The notes under the pieces were generated by a model. It was not told the origin of the DNA. It did no database searches and saw only the letters and a program-made list of their open reading frames with translations. A program made the translations under genes and the position numbers. A DNA stretch of 64,000 bases, taken from the NCBI RefSeq assembly GCF_020151015.1, contig NZ_CP083746.1, forward strand, positions 1,827,001 through 1,891,000, in the 5' to 3' direction. This DNA comes from Pseudomonas sp. p1(2021b). Its GTDB lineage: Bacteria > Pseudomonadota > Gammaproteobacteria > Pseudomonadales > Pseudomonadaceae. This document shows, piece after piece, positions 41,948 to 49,606 of this stretch (positions are counted from its first letter, which is position 1; each line of letters begins with the position of its first letter).

Positions 41948-43450
41948 TCAGAGCCAGTAGGTCACCGCCCACCACCCCAGCCCGCCCATGACCACGGTAT
42001 AGGGCAACGCCATCCACACCATCCGCCCATAGGACAACCGCACCAGCGGCGCGATCGCCGAGGTCAGCAGGAACAGGAACGCCGCCTGCCCGTTGGGCGT
42101 GGCCACGCTGGGCAGGTTGGTGCCGGTGTTGATCGCCACCGCCAGCGTCTCGAAATGCTCGCGGCTCATGGCGCCCTCGAGGAAGGCCTGCTTGACCTCG
42201 GTGATATAGATAGTGGCGACGAACACATTGTCGCTGATCGCCGACAGCAGGCCGTTGGCCAGGTACAGCATGCCTGGCTGCTGTTCGGCCGGCAGGGCCA
42301 GGACCCAGGCGATCAATGGGCTGAACAACTGCTGTTGGTGGATCACCGCCACCACGGCGAAGAACACCACCAGCAGCGCGGTGAACGGCATGGCGTCCTG
42401 GAAGGCGCGGCCCAGGCGGTGTTCATCGGTGATGCCGGTGAAGGCGGTGATCAGCACGATCACCAGTAGGCCGATCAGGCCCACTTCGGCGACGTGCAGG
42501 CCCAGGCAGACGATCAGGATCAGCGCGGCGATGCCTTGCACCAGCAGGGCCACGCGCTGGGCCTGGGTACGCGCGGCGTCGTCCTCGGCGGCGTAGCTGG
42601 CCAGCACCTGGCGCACGCGTTCGGGCATCAGCGTGCCGTAGCCGAACAGGCGCAGCTTTTCCAGCAGCACGCAGGTCACCAGGCCTGCGGCCAGCACCGG
42701 CATCGATACCGGGGCCACCCTGAAGAAGAACTCGCCGAAGTGCCAGCTCATTTCGTGGCCGATCAGCAGGTTCTGCGGCTCGCCCACCAAGGTGCAAACA
42801 CCGCCCAGGGCCGTACCCACGGCGCCATGCATCAGTAGGCTGCGCAGGAACGCGCGGAACTGGTCCAGGTCGTCCCGGTGCAGTTGCGCCACCTGGCCAT
42901 CGCTGTCCAGCGCCGACTCCTCCCGAGGGTTGGCCCCCGAGGCGACGCGATGATAGACGGCATAGAAGCCCACTGCGGCGCTGATGATCACCGCTGTCAC
43001 CGTCAGCGCATCGAGGAACGCCGAGAGAAAGGCCGACAGCACGCAGAACAGCAACGACAGGATCGCCTTGGAGCGCACGCCCAGGAGGATCTTGGAGAAC
43101 AGGAACAGCAGCAGTTCCTTCATGAAGTGGATGCCGGCCACCATGAACATCAGCAGCAGGATCACCGGGAAGTTGTGCAGCAATTCCTCATAGAGCGCTT
43201 CAGGCGTGGTCATCTTCAGCAACAGCGCTTCGATCAGCAGCAGGCCGCCCGGCATCAACGGGTAGCACTTGAGCGCCATCGCCAGGGTGAAGATGAATTC
43301 GATCACCAGCACCCAACCGGTGGCCACCGGGCCGAGGGCGGTCAGCAACAGAGGGTTGAGCACCAGGAACAGGCAGATGACCGCCTTGTACCAGAGCGGC
43401 GAGTGGCCCAGGAAACCGCGGGCGAAGGCGCCGGTCAGGGAACGGGACAT
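41948..43450 (-). CDS. nhaB: Sodium/proton antiporter NhaB
   Basis: A 500-residue inner-membrane Na+/H+ antiporter of the NhaB family, which expels sodium in exchange for protons. It has 11-13 hydrophobic segments. Typical NhaB blocks include [20 protein letters not shown] near residue 14, [20 protein letters not shown] near 210 and [20 protein letters not shown] near 420. Length matches the family. The gene is single and ends at a REP pair shared with the convergent GFA gene. Salt-related genes nearby (ectoine, BCCT) may be coincidental. Confidence 0.96.
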   Translation of the reverse strand: MSRSLTGAFARGFLGHSPLWYKAVICLFLVLNPLLLTALGPVATGWVLVIEFIFTLAMALKCYPLMPGGLLLIEALLLKMTTPEALYEELLHNFPVILLLMFMVAGIHFMKELLLFLFSKILLGVRSKAILSLLFCVLSAFLSAFLDALTVTAVIISAAVGFYAVYHRVASGANPREESALDSDGQVAQLHRDDLDQFRAFLRSLLMHGAVGTALGGVCTLVGEPQNLLIGHEMSWHFGEFFFRVAPVSMPVLAAGLVTCVLLEKLRLFGYGTLMPERVRQVLASYAAEDDAARTQAQRVALLVQGIAALILIVCLGLHVAEVGLIGLLVIVLITAFTGITDEHRLGRAFQDAMPFTALLVVFFAVVAVIHQQQLFSPLIAWVLALPAEQQPGMLYLANGLLSAISDNVFVATIYITEVKQAFLEGAMSREHFETLAVAINTGTNLPSVATPNGQAAFLFLLTSAIAPLVRLSYGRMVWMALPYTVVMGGLGWWAVTYWL

Positions 43451-43600
43451 GAATTTGTATCCTTATGATTCAGCAGTGGCGCAAGGTGCCCGATGCGCGC
43501 GTCGGGTGCAAGGCGTTCAGTCCCGCTTTTGGCACAAGCGCGGCCTTTGGGGTGCGTTATAGTCCACTGCGTGAATATTTTTATGTAAGGAGTGCCACCT

Positions 43601-44413
43601 GTGACCGAGTATCGCGCATTCAAGGTTGAACTGACCGATAACATCGCCCATGTGCAGATCAACCGCCCAGAAAAGCTCAATGCGATGAATGCCGACTTCT
43701 GGCAGGAGATCCTCGACATCTTCCAATGGGTCGACGATACCGACGCGGTGCGCGTGGTGGTGCTCAGCGCCGCCGGCAAGCATTTCTCCGCCGGTATCGA
43801 CTTGGCCTTGCTGGCCCAGCTGGCCGGGCAGATGGGCAAGGATGTAGGCCGCAACGCACGCCTGCTGCGGCGTACCATTCTCGGCCTGCAGGCGTCGTTC
43901 AATGCCGTGGACAACTGCCGCAAGCCGGTGCTGGCGGCGATCCAGGGGTATTGCCTGGGCGGGGCGATCGACCTGGTCTCTGCCTGTGACATGCGCTATT
44001 GCAGCGCGGATGCGCAGTTTTCGATCAAGGAGATCGACATGGGCATGGCGGCCGATGTCGGCACCTTGCAACGTTTGCCGCGTATCATCGGCGATGGTGT
44101 GATGCGCGAGATGGCCTATACCGGGCGCAACGTAGCGGCGGCCGAGGCCCAGAGGATCGGGCTGGTCAACCAGGTGTTCGACGACCAGGCGGCGCTGCTC
44201 GACGGAGTCTTTGCCTTGGCGGCGCAAATTGCGCAAAAATCGCCGATTGCCGTGGGTGGCACCAAGCAGATGCTCAACTACATGCGCGACCATCGCATCG
44301 ACGATGGTCTGGAGTACATCGCCACCTGGAACGCCGCCATGTTGCAGTCCGAAGACCTGCGGGTCGCCATCGCGGCCCACATGAGCAAACAGAAACCGAC
44401 GTTCGCCGACTGA
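43601..44413 (+). CDS. Crotonase family, probable delta(3,5)-delta(2,4)-dienoyl-CoA isomerase
   Basis: A 270-residue crotonase-fold enzyme acting on acyl-CoA. The oxyanion-hole segments are AAGKHFSAGIDL near residue 63 and AIQGYCLGGAIDLVSACD near 112. The acidic residues that define dienoyl-CoA isomerases are present in FSIKEIDMGMAADVGTLQR near 142-160 (Glu of KEID and Asp of AADVG), as in eukaryotic ECH1. It would isomerise odd-position double bonds during unsaturated fatty-acid degradation. The GTG at 43601 was preferred because TAAGGAG is 8 nt upstream; another GTG at 43592 overlaps that site. No other beta-oxidation gene is adjacent. Confidence 0.88.
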   Translation: MTEYRAFKVELTDNIAHVQINRPEKLNAMNADFWQEILDIFQWVDDTDAVRVVVLSAAGKHFSAGIDLALLAQLAGQMGKDVGRNARLLRRTILGLQASFNAVDNCRKPVLAAIQGYCLGGAIDLVSACDMRYCSADAQFSIKEIDMGMAADVGTLQRLPRIIGDGVMREMAYTGRNVAAAEAQRIGLVNQVFDDQAALLDGVFALAAQIAQKSPIAVGGTKQMLNYMRDHRIDDGLEYIATWNAAMLQSEDLRVAIAAHMSKQKPTFAD

Positions 44414-44449
44414 CCGGGCCGGGGGACGCGCTTCAAGGAACCCCCGAAC

Positions 44450-45280
44450 ATGTCAGCACGCTGGACTACCGCAGTACTCGACCCGCAGATCACCGGCGGC
44501 CTGGCCGTCGCCCGCGGCCCGGAAGGGTTCCTGGTGGACGATAACGGCGCGCTGTTCCCCCGCCAGTGGCTCAAGAGCCAGGACCTGGACGTGCTGTGCG
44601 AGCACGGTATCGGCCACCTGGACGGCCAGCCGGTGTTCCTGCTCGAGCTGCGCGCCACTGCCCAGGTGCCGGGCTGCACCTGGCGCGGCCTGCGCCAGTT
44701 CATGCTCGAAGGCGACATGCAGACCTACACGGTGCTGGGCTATGCCGCACAGATCGGCACCTGGGCCCGCGAGCACCGTTTCTGCGGCAGCTGTGGCCAG
44801 CCCATGGCCCAGATCCGCTGGGAGCGGGCGATGTACTGCCAGCCGTGCGACCTGCGCAGCTACCCGCGCATCTCGCCGAGCATGATCGTATTGATCACCC
44901 GCGGCGACGAGGTATTGCTGGCGCGCTCGCCGCGCTTCGTCACCGGCGTGTACAGCACCCTGGCCGGCTTCGCCGAGCCTGGCGAGTCGGCCGAGGACTG
45001 CCTGGTGCGCGAGGTGCGTGAGGAAGTGGCGGTGGAGGTCAGGAACATCCAGTACATCGGCAGCCAGTGCTGGCCGTTCCCTCATTCGATGATGCTGGGC
45101 TTCCACGCCGAGTATGCCGGCGGCGAGATCGTCATGCAGCCGGACGAGATCGAGGACGCTCAGTGGTTCAATGTGCACGACCTGCCGCCGCTGCCGGCCG
45201 GGCGCTCCATCGCCCGCTACCTGATCGACCTCTACGTGGCCCGCCGCCTAGGCCTGCCCGAACCAGTGCTGCCACACTAG
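44450..45280 (+). CDS. nudC: NAD+ diphosphatase NudC
   Basis: A 276-residue Nudix hydrolase that cleaves NADH/NAD+ and can remove NAD caps from RNA. The zinc ribbon [11 protein letters not shown]...MYCQPCD is near residues 109-133. The Nudix box begins [20 protein letters not shown] near 173-192. The NADH-pyrophosphatase signature downstream reads [11 protein letters not shown], where the third residue is usually Pro. The 3' end overlaps the 3' end of the convergent TSUP gene by 33 bp. It lies 36 nt downstream of the isomerase gene on the same strand. Confidence 0.95.
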   Translation: MSARWTTAVLDPQITGGLAVARGPEGFLVDDNGALFPRQWLKSQDLDVLCEHGIGHLDGQPVFLLELRATAQVPGCTWRGLRQFMLEGDMQTYTVLGYAAQIGTWAREHRFCGSCGQPMAQIRWERAMYCQPCDLRSYPRISPSMIVLITRGDEVLLARSPRFVTGVYSTLAGFAEPGESAEDCLVREVREEVAVEVRNIQYIGSQCWPFPHSMMLGFHAEYAGGEIVMQPDEIEDAQWFNVHDLPPLPAGRSIARYLIDLYVARRLGLPEPVLPH

Positions 45281-46027
45281 GCGCACGGTCAGGGCCAGCA
45301 CCACGGCGATGAACACCGGGCGGATGAATTTGCTGCCGCCGCTGATCGCCGTGCGCGCGCCGAAGAAGGCGCCGACCATCACCGACAGGCCCATGGCCAA
45401 GCCGACGATGTAGTCCACCTGCCCGGAAACGATGAACACCGTCAGCGCAGCGATGTTGCTGACGAAGTTCATGCTGCGCGCCACACCGCTGGCACGGACC
45501 AGGTCGATGGGGTAGAGCAGCAACGTGCTCACCGTCCAGAACGCCCCGGTGCCCGGGCCTGCCACGCCGTCATAGAAGCCCAGGCCGAAACCCTGCGGGA
45601 ACTGCCATCGCTTCTTGATCGGCACGTCGGCGTCCAGCGGTGCCTTGGGCGTGCCGCCGAACAGCAGGTAGACGCCGCAGGCGAAGACGATCACCGGCAA
45701 CATCTTGTTCAGCCAGTCGGCGGGCATGAAGTGCGCCGCCACCGCGCCGAGCAATGCACCGACCAGGGTGCCCAGCAACGCCGGGCGCCACTGCGCCGGG
45801 TGGAACAGCTTGCGGCGGTAGTAGGTGAAGCCGGCGGTGGCCGAGCCGAAGGTGGAGCTGAGCTTGTTGGTGCCCAGCACCAGGTGCGGCGGCATGCCGG
45901 CGGTCAACAGTGCCGGCGTGGTCAGCAGCCCGCCGCCGCCGGCGATGGCGTCGATGAACCCGGCGACGAAGGCGACCAGGGCAAGGATCAGCAGGGTGAG
46001 CGGTTCTACGGTGAGTTCGAAGGGCAT
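45248..46027 (-). CDS. TSUP (TauE/SafE) family permease
   Basis: A 259-residue inner-membrane permease with about eight hydrophobic segments. Members export or import sulfonates, sulfite or related organic anions. The conserved pair [20 protein letters not shown] near residue 22 and [20 protein letters not shown] near 146 are both present, with [20 protein letters not shown] near 50. The start at 46027 gives a normal membrane-leading N-terminus ([20 protein letters not shown]); the longer frame to 46252 crosses a REP. No substrate can be named. It is convergent with, and overlaps, nudC. Confidence 0.92.
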   Translation of the reverse strand: MPFELTVEPLTLLILALVAFVAGFIDAIAGGGGLLTTPALLTAGMPPHLVLGTNKLSSTFGSATAGFTYYRRKLFHPAQWRPALLGTLVGALLGAVAAHFMPADWLNKMLPVIVFACGVYLLFGGTPKAPLDADVPIKKRWQFPQGFGLGFYDGVAGPGTGAFWTVSTLLLYPIDLVRASGVARSMNFVSNIAALTVFIVSGQVDYIVGLAMGLSVMVGAFFGARTAISGGSKFIRPVFIAVVLALTVRLVWQHWFGQA

Positions 46028-46119
46028 GGGGGCTTTGGCAGGCTGGGGAGGCGGCGAGGGCCGCACTAGAGGGTGTACATGGTAATCGGCACATGAAGCG
46101 GTTGCCAATCGCCCATTTG

Positions 46120-46195
46120 GGGCTGCCTTGCAGCCCTTTCGCGGCACAAGGCCGCTCCTACACGGTACTGCAGTGTGCCTGTAGGAGCTGCCCCG
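46120..46195. repeat. REP elements between TSUP gene and puuA
   Basis: One complete REP unit (ctttcgcggcacaaggccgc tcctac, about 46134-46161) with a gggctgccttgcagccc mini-hairpin, and a facing partial unit cctgtaggagctgcccc at 46179-46195. Confidence 0.7.
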
Positions 46196-46214
46196 TACCC
46201 CAAGCCCACACTGG

Positions 46215-47570
46215 TCAGAGGAACCAGCGGTACTCCCGCGCACTGACCTCATGCATGAATGCCAGATGGTCCTGGCGCTTGTTCTCGCAATAGACCATCA
46301 CGAACTCCTCGCCCAACCCCTCGTTCACCGCCCGGTCGCTGCGCATCGCCGCCACGGCGCTGAGCATGTCCTTGGGAAAATCGATGCCACTGTCGCGATC
46401 ATCGTTGAGCGGTGCGATCGGCTCCTGGCCGGCATCGAGCCCATGCTCCATGCCGCACAGGATCGCCGCCAGCACCAGGTACGGGTTGGCATCGGCCCCA
46501 GCCAGGCGATGCTCGATGCGCAGGTTGCGGGCATCGGACTCAGGGATGCGAATGCACGCATCGCGGTCCTCGAAGCCCCAGCTGGCGCGGCTGGCAGCAT
46601 TGACCATGGCGCCATAGCGGCGAAACGCATTGTGGTTGGCAGCGAAGATCGGCATGCAGTGCGGCAGCAGCGCCAGGCAGCCGGCCACAGCGTGGCGCAG
46701 CGGGCGCTGGCCGTCGGCCGCCAGCAGGTTGTTGCCGGCCTCGTCGTAGAGGCTCACATGCACATGCATGCCGCTGCCCGGCGCATGCAGGTAGGGCTTG
46801 CTCATGAATGAGGCGCGCAGGCCGTGCTTGAGGGCAACGCCTCGGGTGCTGCGGCAGAACATGGCCGCCCAGTCGGCCGCGCGCAGGCCATTGTCGCAGT
46901 GGCCGAAGTTGATCTCGAACTGACCAGGGCCGAGCTCGGCGGTGATGACGTTGGCGTCCACACCTTGGGCATTGGCCGTATCGACCATGTCCCGTAGCAC
47001 GTCGGAGAACCGCGATAGGCGCTCGATGTGCATATTGGGCTGGTCGTCGGCATCGTCGCTGAACGGGTCGTGGGGGAACTGTGGCAGGCCTTCTTTGAGC
47101 GCACGGTCGAACAGGTAGAACTCCAACTCGAAGGCCACCACCGGGCGGATGCCCCGACGCTGCAGGCGCTGCAGCACGCGGGCGAGCACTTCGCGGGGCT
47201 CGAACTCGATGGGCGCGGCGGTGCCGTCGGAGGTGATGAGCATCTGCCCCAGCGGCTCGCGTTCCCAGCTCACCGGTTTGAGGGTGCCGGGCACCAGGCG
47301 GCGTGGCGCGTCCGGGTCGCCGTCGGCGAAACAGTAGTCGCCGATCGGGAACAACCCACCCTGTACGCCCAGCAGCACGCAGTTCTGGGGCAGTTTCAGG
47401 GGGCTGCCGGCGGCGACCTTCTCGAGCATGTCCACCGGGTAACGCTTGCCATAGAAATGCCCTGGGATGTCCAGGCTGATCAGGTCCACATAGCGCACCT
47501 CGGGGTGCTGGGTGCGGAATGCACGAACTTCACTGAGCAGGTCGGGAACGCTTTTTATTGTGGTTGTCAT
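46215..47570 (-). CDS. puuA: Glutamine synthetase family protein, probable gamma-glutamylpolyamine synthetase
   Basis: A 451-residue glutamine-synthetase-fold enzyme expected to join glutamate to putrescine or a related amine with ATP. Motifs: PVVAFELEFYLFDRAL near residue 143, TAELGPGQFEINFGHCDN near 209, GSGMHVHVSLYDEAGNN near 266 and NPYLVLAAILCGMEHGLDAG near 361. It is the distal gene of a puuB-puuR-puuA operon, 9 nt after puuR. It lacks the adenylylation-site context of housekeeping GlnA. Other amines (e.g. ethanolamine, isopropylamine) are possible substrates; the operon context favours polyamines. Confidence 0.87.
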   Translation of the reverse strand: MTTTIKSVPDLLSEVRAFRTQHPEVRYVDLISLDIPGHFYGKRYPVDMLEKVAAGSPLKLPQNCVLLGVQGGLFPIGDYCFADGDPDAPRRLVPGTLKPVSWEREPLGQMLITSDGTAAPIEFEPREVLARVLQRLQRRGIRPVVAFELEFYLFDRALKEGLPQFPHDPFSDDADDQPNMHIERLSRFSDVLRDMVDTANAQGVDANVITAELGPGQFEINFGHCDNGLRAADWAAMFCRSTRGVALKHGLRASFMSKPYLHAPGSGMHVHVSLYDEAGNNLLAADGQRPLRHAVAGCLALLPHCMPIFAANHNAFRRYGAMVNAASRASWGFEDRDACIRIPESDARNLRIEHRLAGADANPYLVLAAILCGMEHGLDAGQEPIAPLNDDRDSGIDFPKDMLSAVAAMRSDRAVNEGLGEEFVMVYCENKRQDHLAFMHEVSAREYRWFL

Positions 47571-47579
47571 GTTGTGCTC

Positions 47580-48158
47580 TCAACGGAATACCCAGAGGAC
47601 GCGGGTCGTCTGGTCGGTCAGGTTGGCGTAGCGGAACTGGCTGTGCGGCGGCAGCTGGAAACTGTCGTTGGGGCCAAGGGTCACCGGCTCGTCACGGCCT
47701 TCCAGCCAGACAGTCAGTTGCCCTTCGAGCACGAACCCGCCCTGTTCGGAGCTGTCGTTCAGGTGCCCCTCGCCACTACTGGCGCCGGGCGCCAGGTGGC
47801 TTTCGAGCATGGAGAAGCTGCCGGTGAGGGTGGGCGAGACCAACACATCGGTCACGCCCTCGGCGTAGTAGATCGTGCGCCGCTCGCCGGGGCGGGTGAC
47901 CCAGCCCAGCGCCCGGGGCTGGCTGGCCTGGTAGAAATAGGTGGTCGGGACGTGCAGGGCTTCGCTGATGGCGGTGAGGTCCGCCACGGTCGGCCGCGAC
48001 AGGCCGCGTTCGACCTGGGACACAAAGCCCAGCGAGCGGTTGACCCGGCTGGCCAGCTCGCCCAGGGTCAGGCCCCGGTGCTTGCGCAGGTCGCGGATCA
48101 GCAGGGCCAGGCCCTGGATGTCTTCGTCGGTGTGCCGTGCGGCGTTGGCTTCAGACAT
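47580..48158 (-). CDS. puuR: XRE-family regulator with cupin domain, PuuR-like
   Basis: A 192-residue repressor: an N-terminal XRE helix-turn-helix (about residues 16-75; LTLGELASRVNRSLGFVSQV covers the motif) and a C-terminal cupin sensor (about 100-190, GSFSMLESHLAPGASSGEGH and GGFVLEGQLTVWLEG). PuuR represses putrescine-use genes and is released by putrescine. Its ATG overlaps the puuB stop by 8 nt, and puuA follows after 9 nt, so the regulator sits in the middle of the operon it likely controls. A matching palindromic site lies upstream of puuB. Confidence 0.9.
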   Translation of the reverse strand: MSEANAARHTDEDIQGLALLIRDLRKHRGLTLGELASRVNRSLGFVSQVERGLSRPTVADLTAISEALHVPTTYFYQASQPRALGWVTRPGERRTIYYAEGVTDVLVSPTLTGSFSMLESHLAPGASSGEGHLNDSSEQGGFVLEGQLTVWLEGRDEPVTLGPNDSFQLPPHSQFRYANLTDQTTRVLWVFR

Positions 48159-49440
48159 GGTCGCGCAACCTGTACCAGGCCTTGGCGGCGGCCTCCAAGG
48201 GCGCGGCCATCAGCTCCCCGCCGGGGAAGCGGCCGTTGTCGATGCCCTGGTACAGGCCCAGCAGGTCGTCATCGCCGAGGATCGCATCGCTGACCGCTCG
48301 GGCCCCGGCCAGGGTCGGCAGCACGCCGTGGCCGGAGAAGCCTTGCAGCCAGTAGCGCTGGCCCTGGCGGCCGATGTCTGGGGTGCGCTGGATGCTGCAA
48401 TCGATATGCCCGCCCCAGGCGTAGTCCAGGGCCACACCGGTGAGCTGGGGGAACACGCGTTCCAGGTACGGGCGGGTGGCGCTGGCGACATCCTTGGGGA
48501 TACCACCCAGGTAGGTGCAGCCGCCGCCGAACAACAGCCGGTGGTCGGGGGTCAGGCGGAAATAGTCGGGCACGAACTGGTTGTCGATCACGCAGCTGTT
48601 ACGCGGCAGCAGCGACTGGGCGAAGTCCGGCTCCAAGGGCGCTGTGGCCACCTGGTAGGAGCCCACCGGTAGCAGGCGGCGCGAGAGGTTGCGGTCGAGG
48701 CGGTCGATATAGGCATTGCAGGCCAGCACCAGCACCTGGCTACGCACTTCGCCGTGGCGTGTGCGCGCGACGTAGCCTGTGGCGCTTTCGTGGTAGTCGA
48801 GCACCTGGCTCTGCTCGAAGATCCTGCCGCCGGCGGCCTCGATGGCCGCGGCCAGGCCCTGGGCCAGTTTGAGTGGGTTGAGGTGGGCGCCGTTGGGGTC
48901 GTACAGGGCAGCCTGGTAGCGCGGGCTGTCGATCCATTCGGGCAGCTCGTCGCGGTGGATCAGGCGCAGGCAGTCGTAGCCCCATTTCTGTTCGGCGTCG
49001 CGCTGGGCTTCTTCGAGTAGCTTCACCCGGCGAGGCATTACGGCGGTCCACAGGCTGCCGACCCGGTAATCGATGTCGAAACCGTGGCGACCGGGTAGGT
49101 CGCGTAGCTCTGCGGCGGCCCAGCACATGCTGTCCCAAAGCCGGCGTGCCCGCTCCACGCCCAGGGCCTTTTCCAGGGGCGGCATGTCGCAGGACCAGCC
49201 CAGCAGCGCCTGGCCGCCGTTGCGCCCGGAGGCCGCCCAGGCGACCCGGCTGGCTTCCAGCAGGACCACCCGCTTGCCGGCCAGCGCCAGGCGCAACGCG
49301 GTGTGCAGGCCGCTGAAGCCAGCCCCGATGATCAGCACGTCGGTGTCTTCGTTGCCTTGCAGCGTGGGGCGCAAGGGGATGGTGGCGGGGTAGGTCTGGG
49401 CGTAGTAACTGGCTACGTGTTGGGCGGATTGCTTGAACAT
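48151..49440 (-). CDS. puuB: FAD-dependent oxidoreductase, probable gamma-glutamylputrescine oxidase
   Basis: A 429-residue DAO-family flavoprotein. The dinucleotide-binding motif VLIIGAGFSGLHTALRLALA is near residues 35-54, with the following VVLLEASRVAWAASGRNGGQ (SGRNGG near 72). The C-terminal FAD-contact is WLQGFSGHGVLPT near 361. PuuB oxidises gamma-glutamylputrescine to the aldehyde, releasing hydrogen peroxide and ammonia. It is first in the operon; puuR overlaps its stop. Enzymes for the following two steps (PuuC, PuuD) are not in this window. Confidence 0.88.
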   Translation of the reverse strand: MFKQSAQHVASYYAQTYPATIPLRPTLQGNEDTDVLIIGAGFSGLHTALRLALAGKRVVLLEASRVAWAASGRNGGQALLGWSCDMPPLEKALGVERARRLWDSMCWAAAELRDLPGRHGFDIDYRVGSLWTAVMPRRVKLLEEAQRDAEQKWGYDCLRLIHRDELPEWIDSPRYQAALYDPNGAHLNPLKLAQGLAAAIEAAGGRIFEQSQVLDYHESATGYVARTRHGEVRSQVLVLACNAYIDRLDRNLSRRLLPVGSYQVATAPLEPDFAQSLLPRNSCVIDNQFVPDYFRLTPDHRLLFGGGCTYLGGIPKDVASATRPYLERVFPQLTGVALDYAWGGHIDCSIQRTPDIGRQGQRYWLQGFSGHGVLPTLAGARAVSDAILGDDDLLGLYQGIDNGRFPGGELMAAPLEAAAKAWYRLRDHV

Positions 49441-49451
49441 GCCGGGCCTCG

Positions 49452-49499
49452 TGAAATTTATTGTTGTTTATTTCATGAAAAAATAGCAGATAAATTTCA
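49452..49499. promoter_or_regulatory. Palindromic operator candidate upstream of puuB
   Basis: tgaaatttat (49452-49461) and ataaatttca (49490-49499) are perfect inverted repeats around a central palindrome tttcatgaaa (49471-49480), within an AT-rich patch beginning 12 bp upstream of the puuB ATG. This triple tttca/tgaaa array is a good candidate for PuuR binding; the regulator assignment is inference. Confidence 0.65.
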
Positions 49500-49606
49500 T
49501 GGTGCCAGCGGGGACGATCGAAAAAGGCCGGGTATTAGCTATCTATCCGCTGCCAGGCGCTTCCGGTGACTAGCCTGCGGCCTCCATTCATACCGAGAGA
49601 GCCCCC

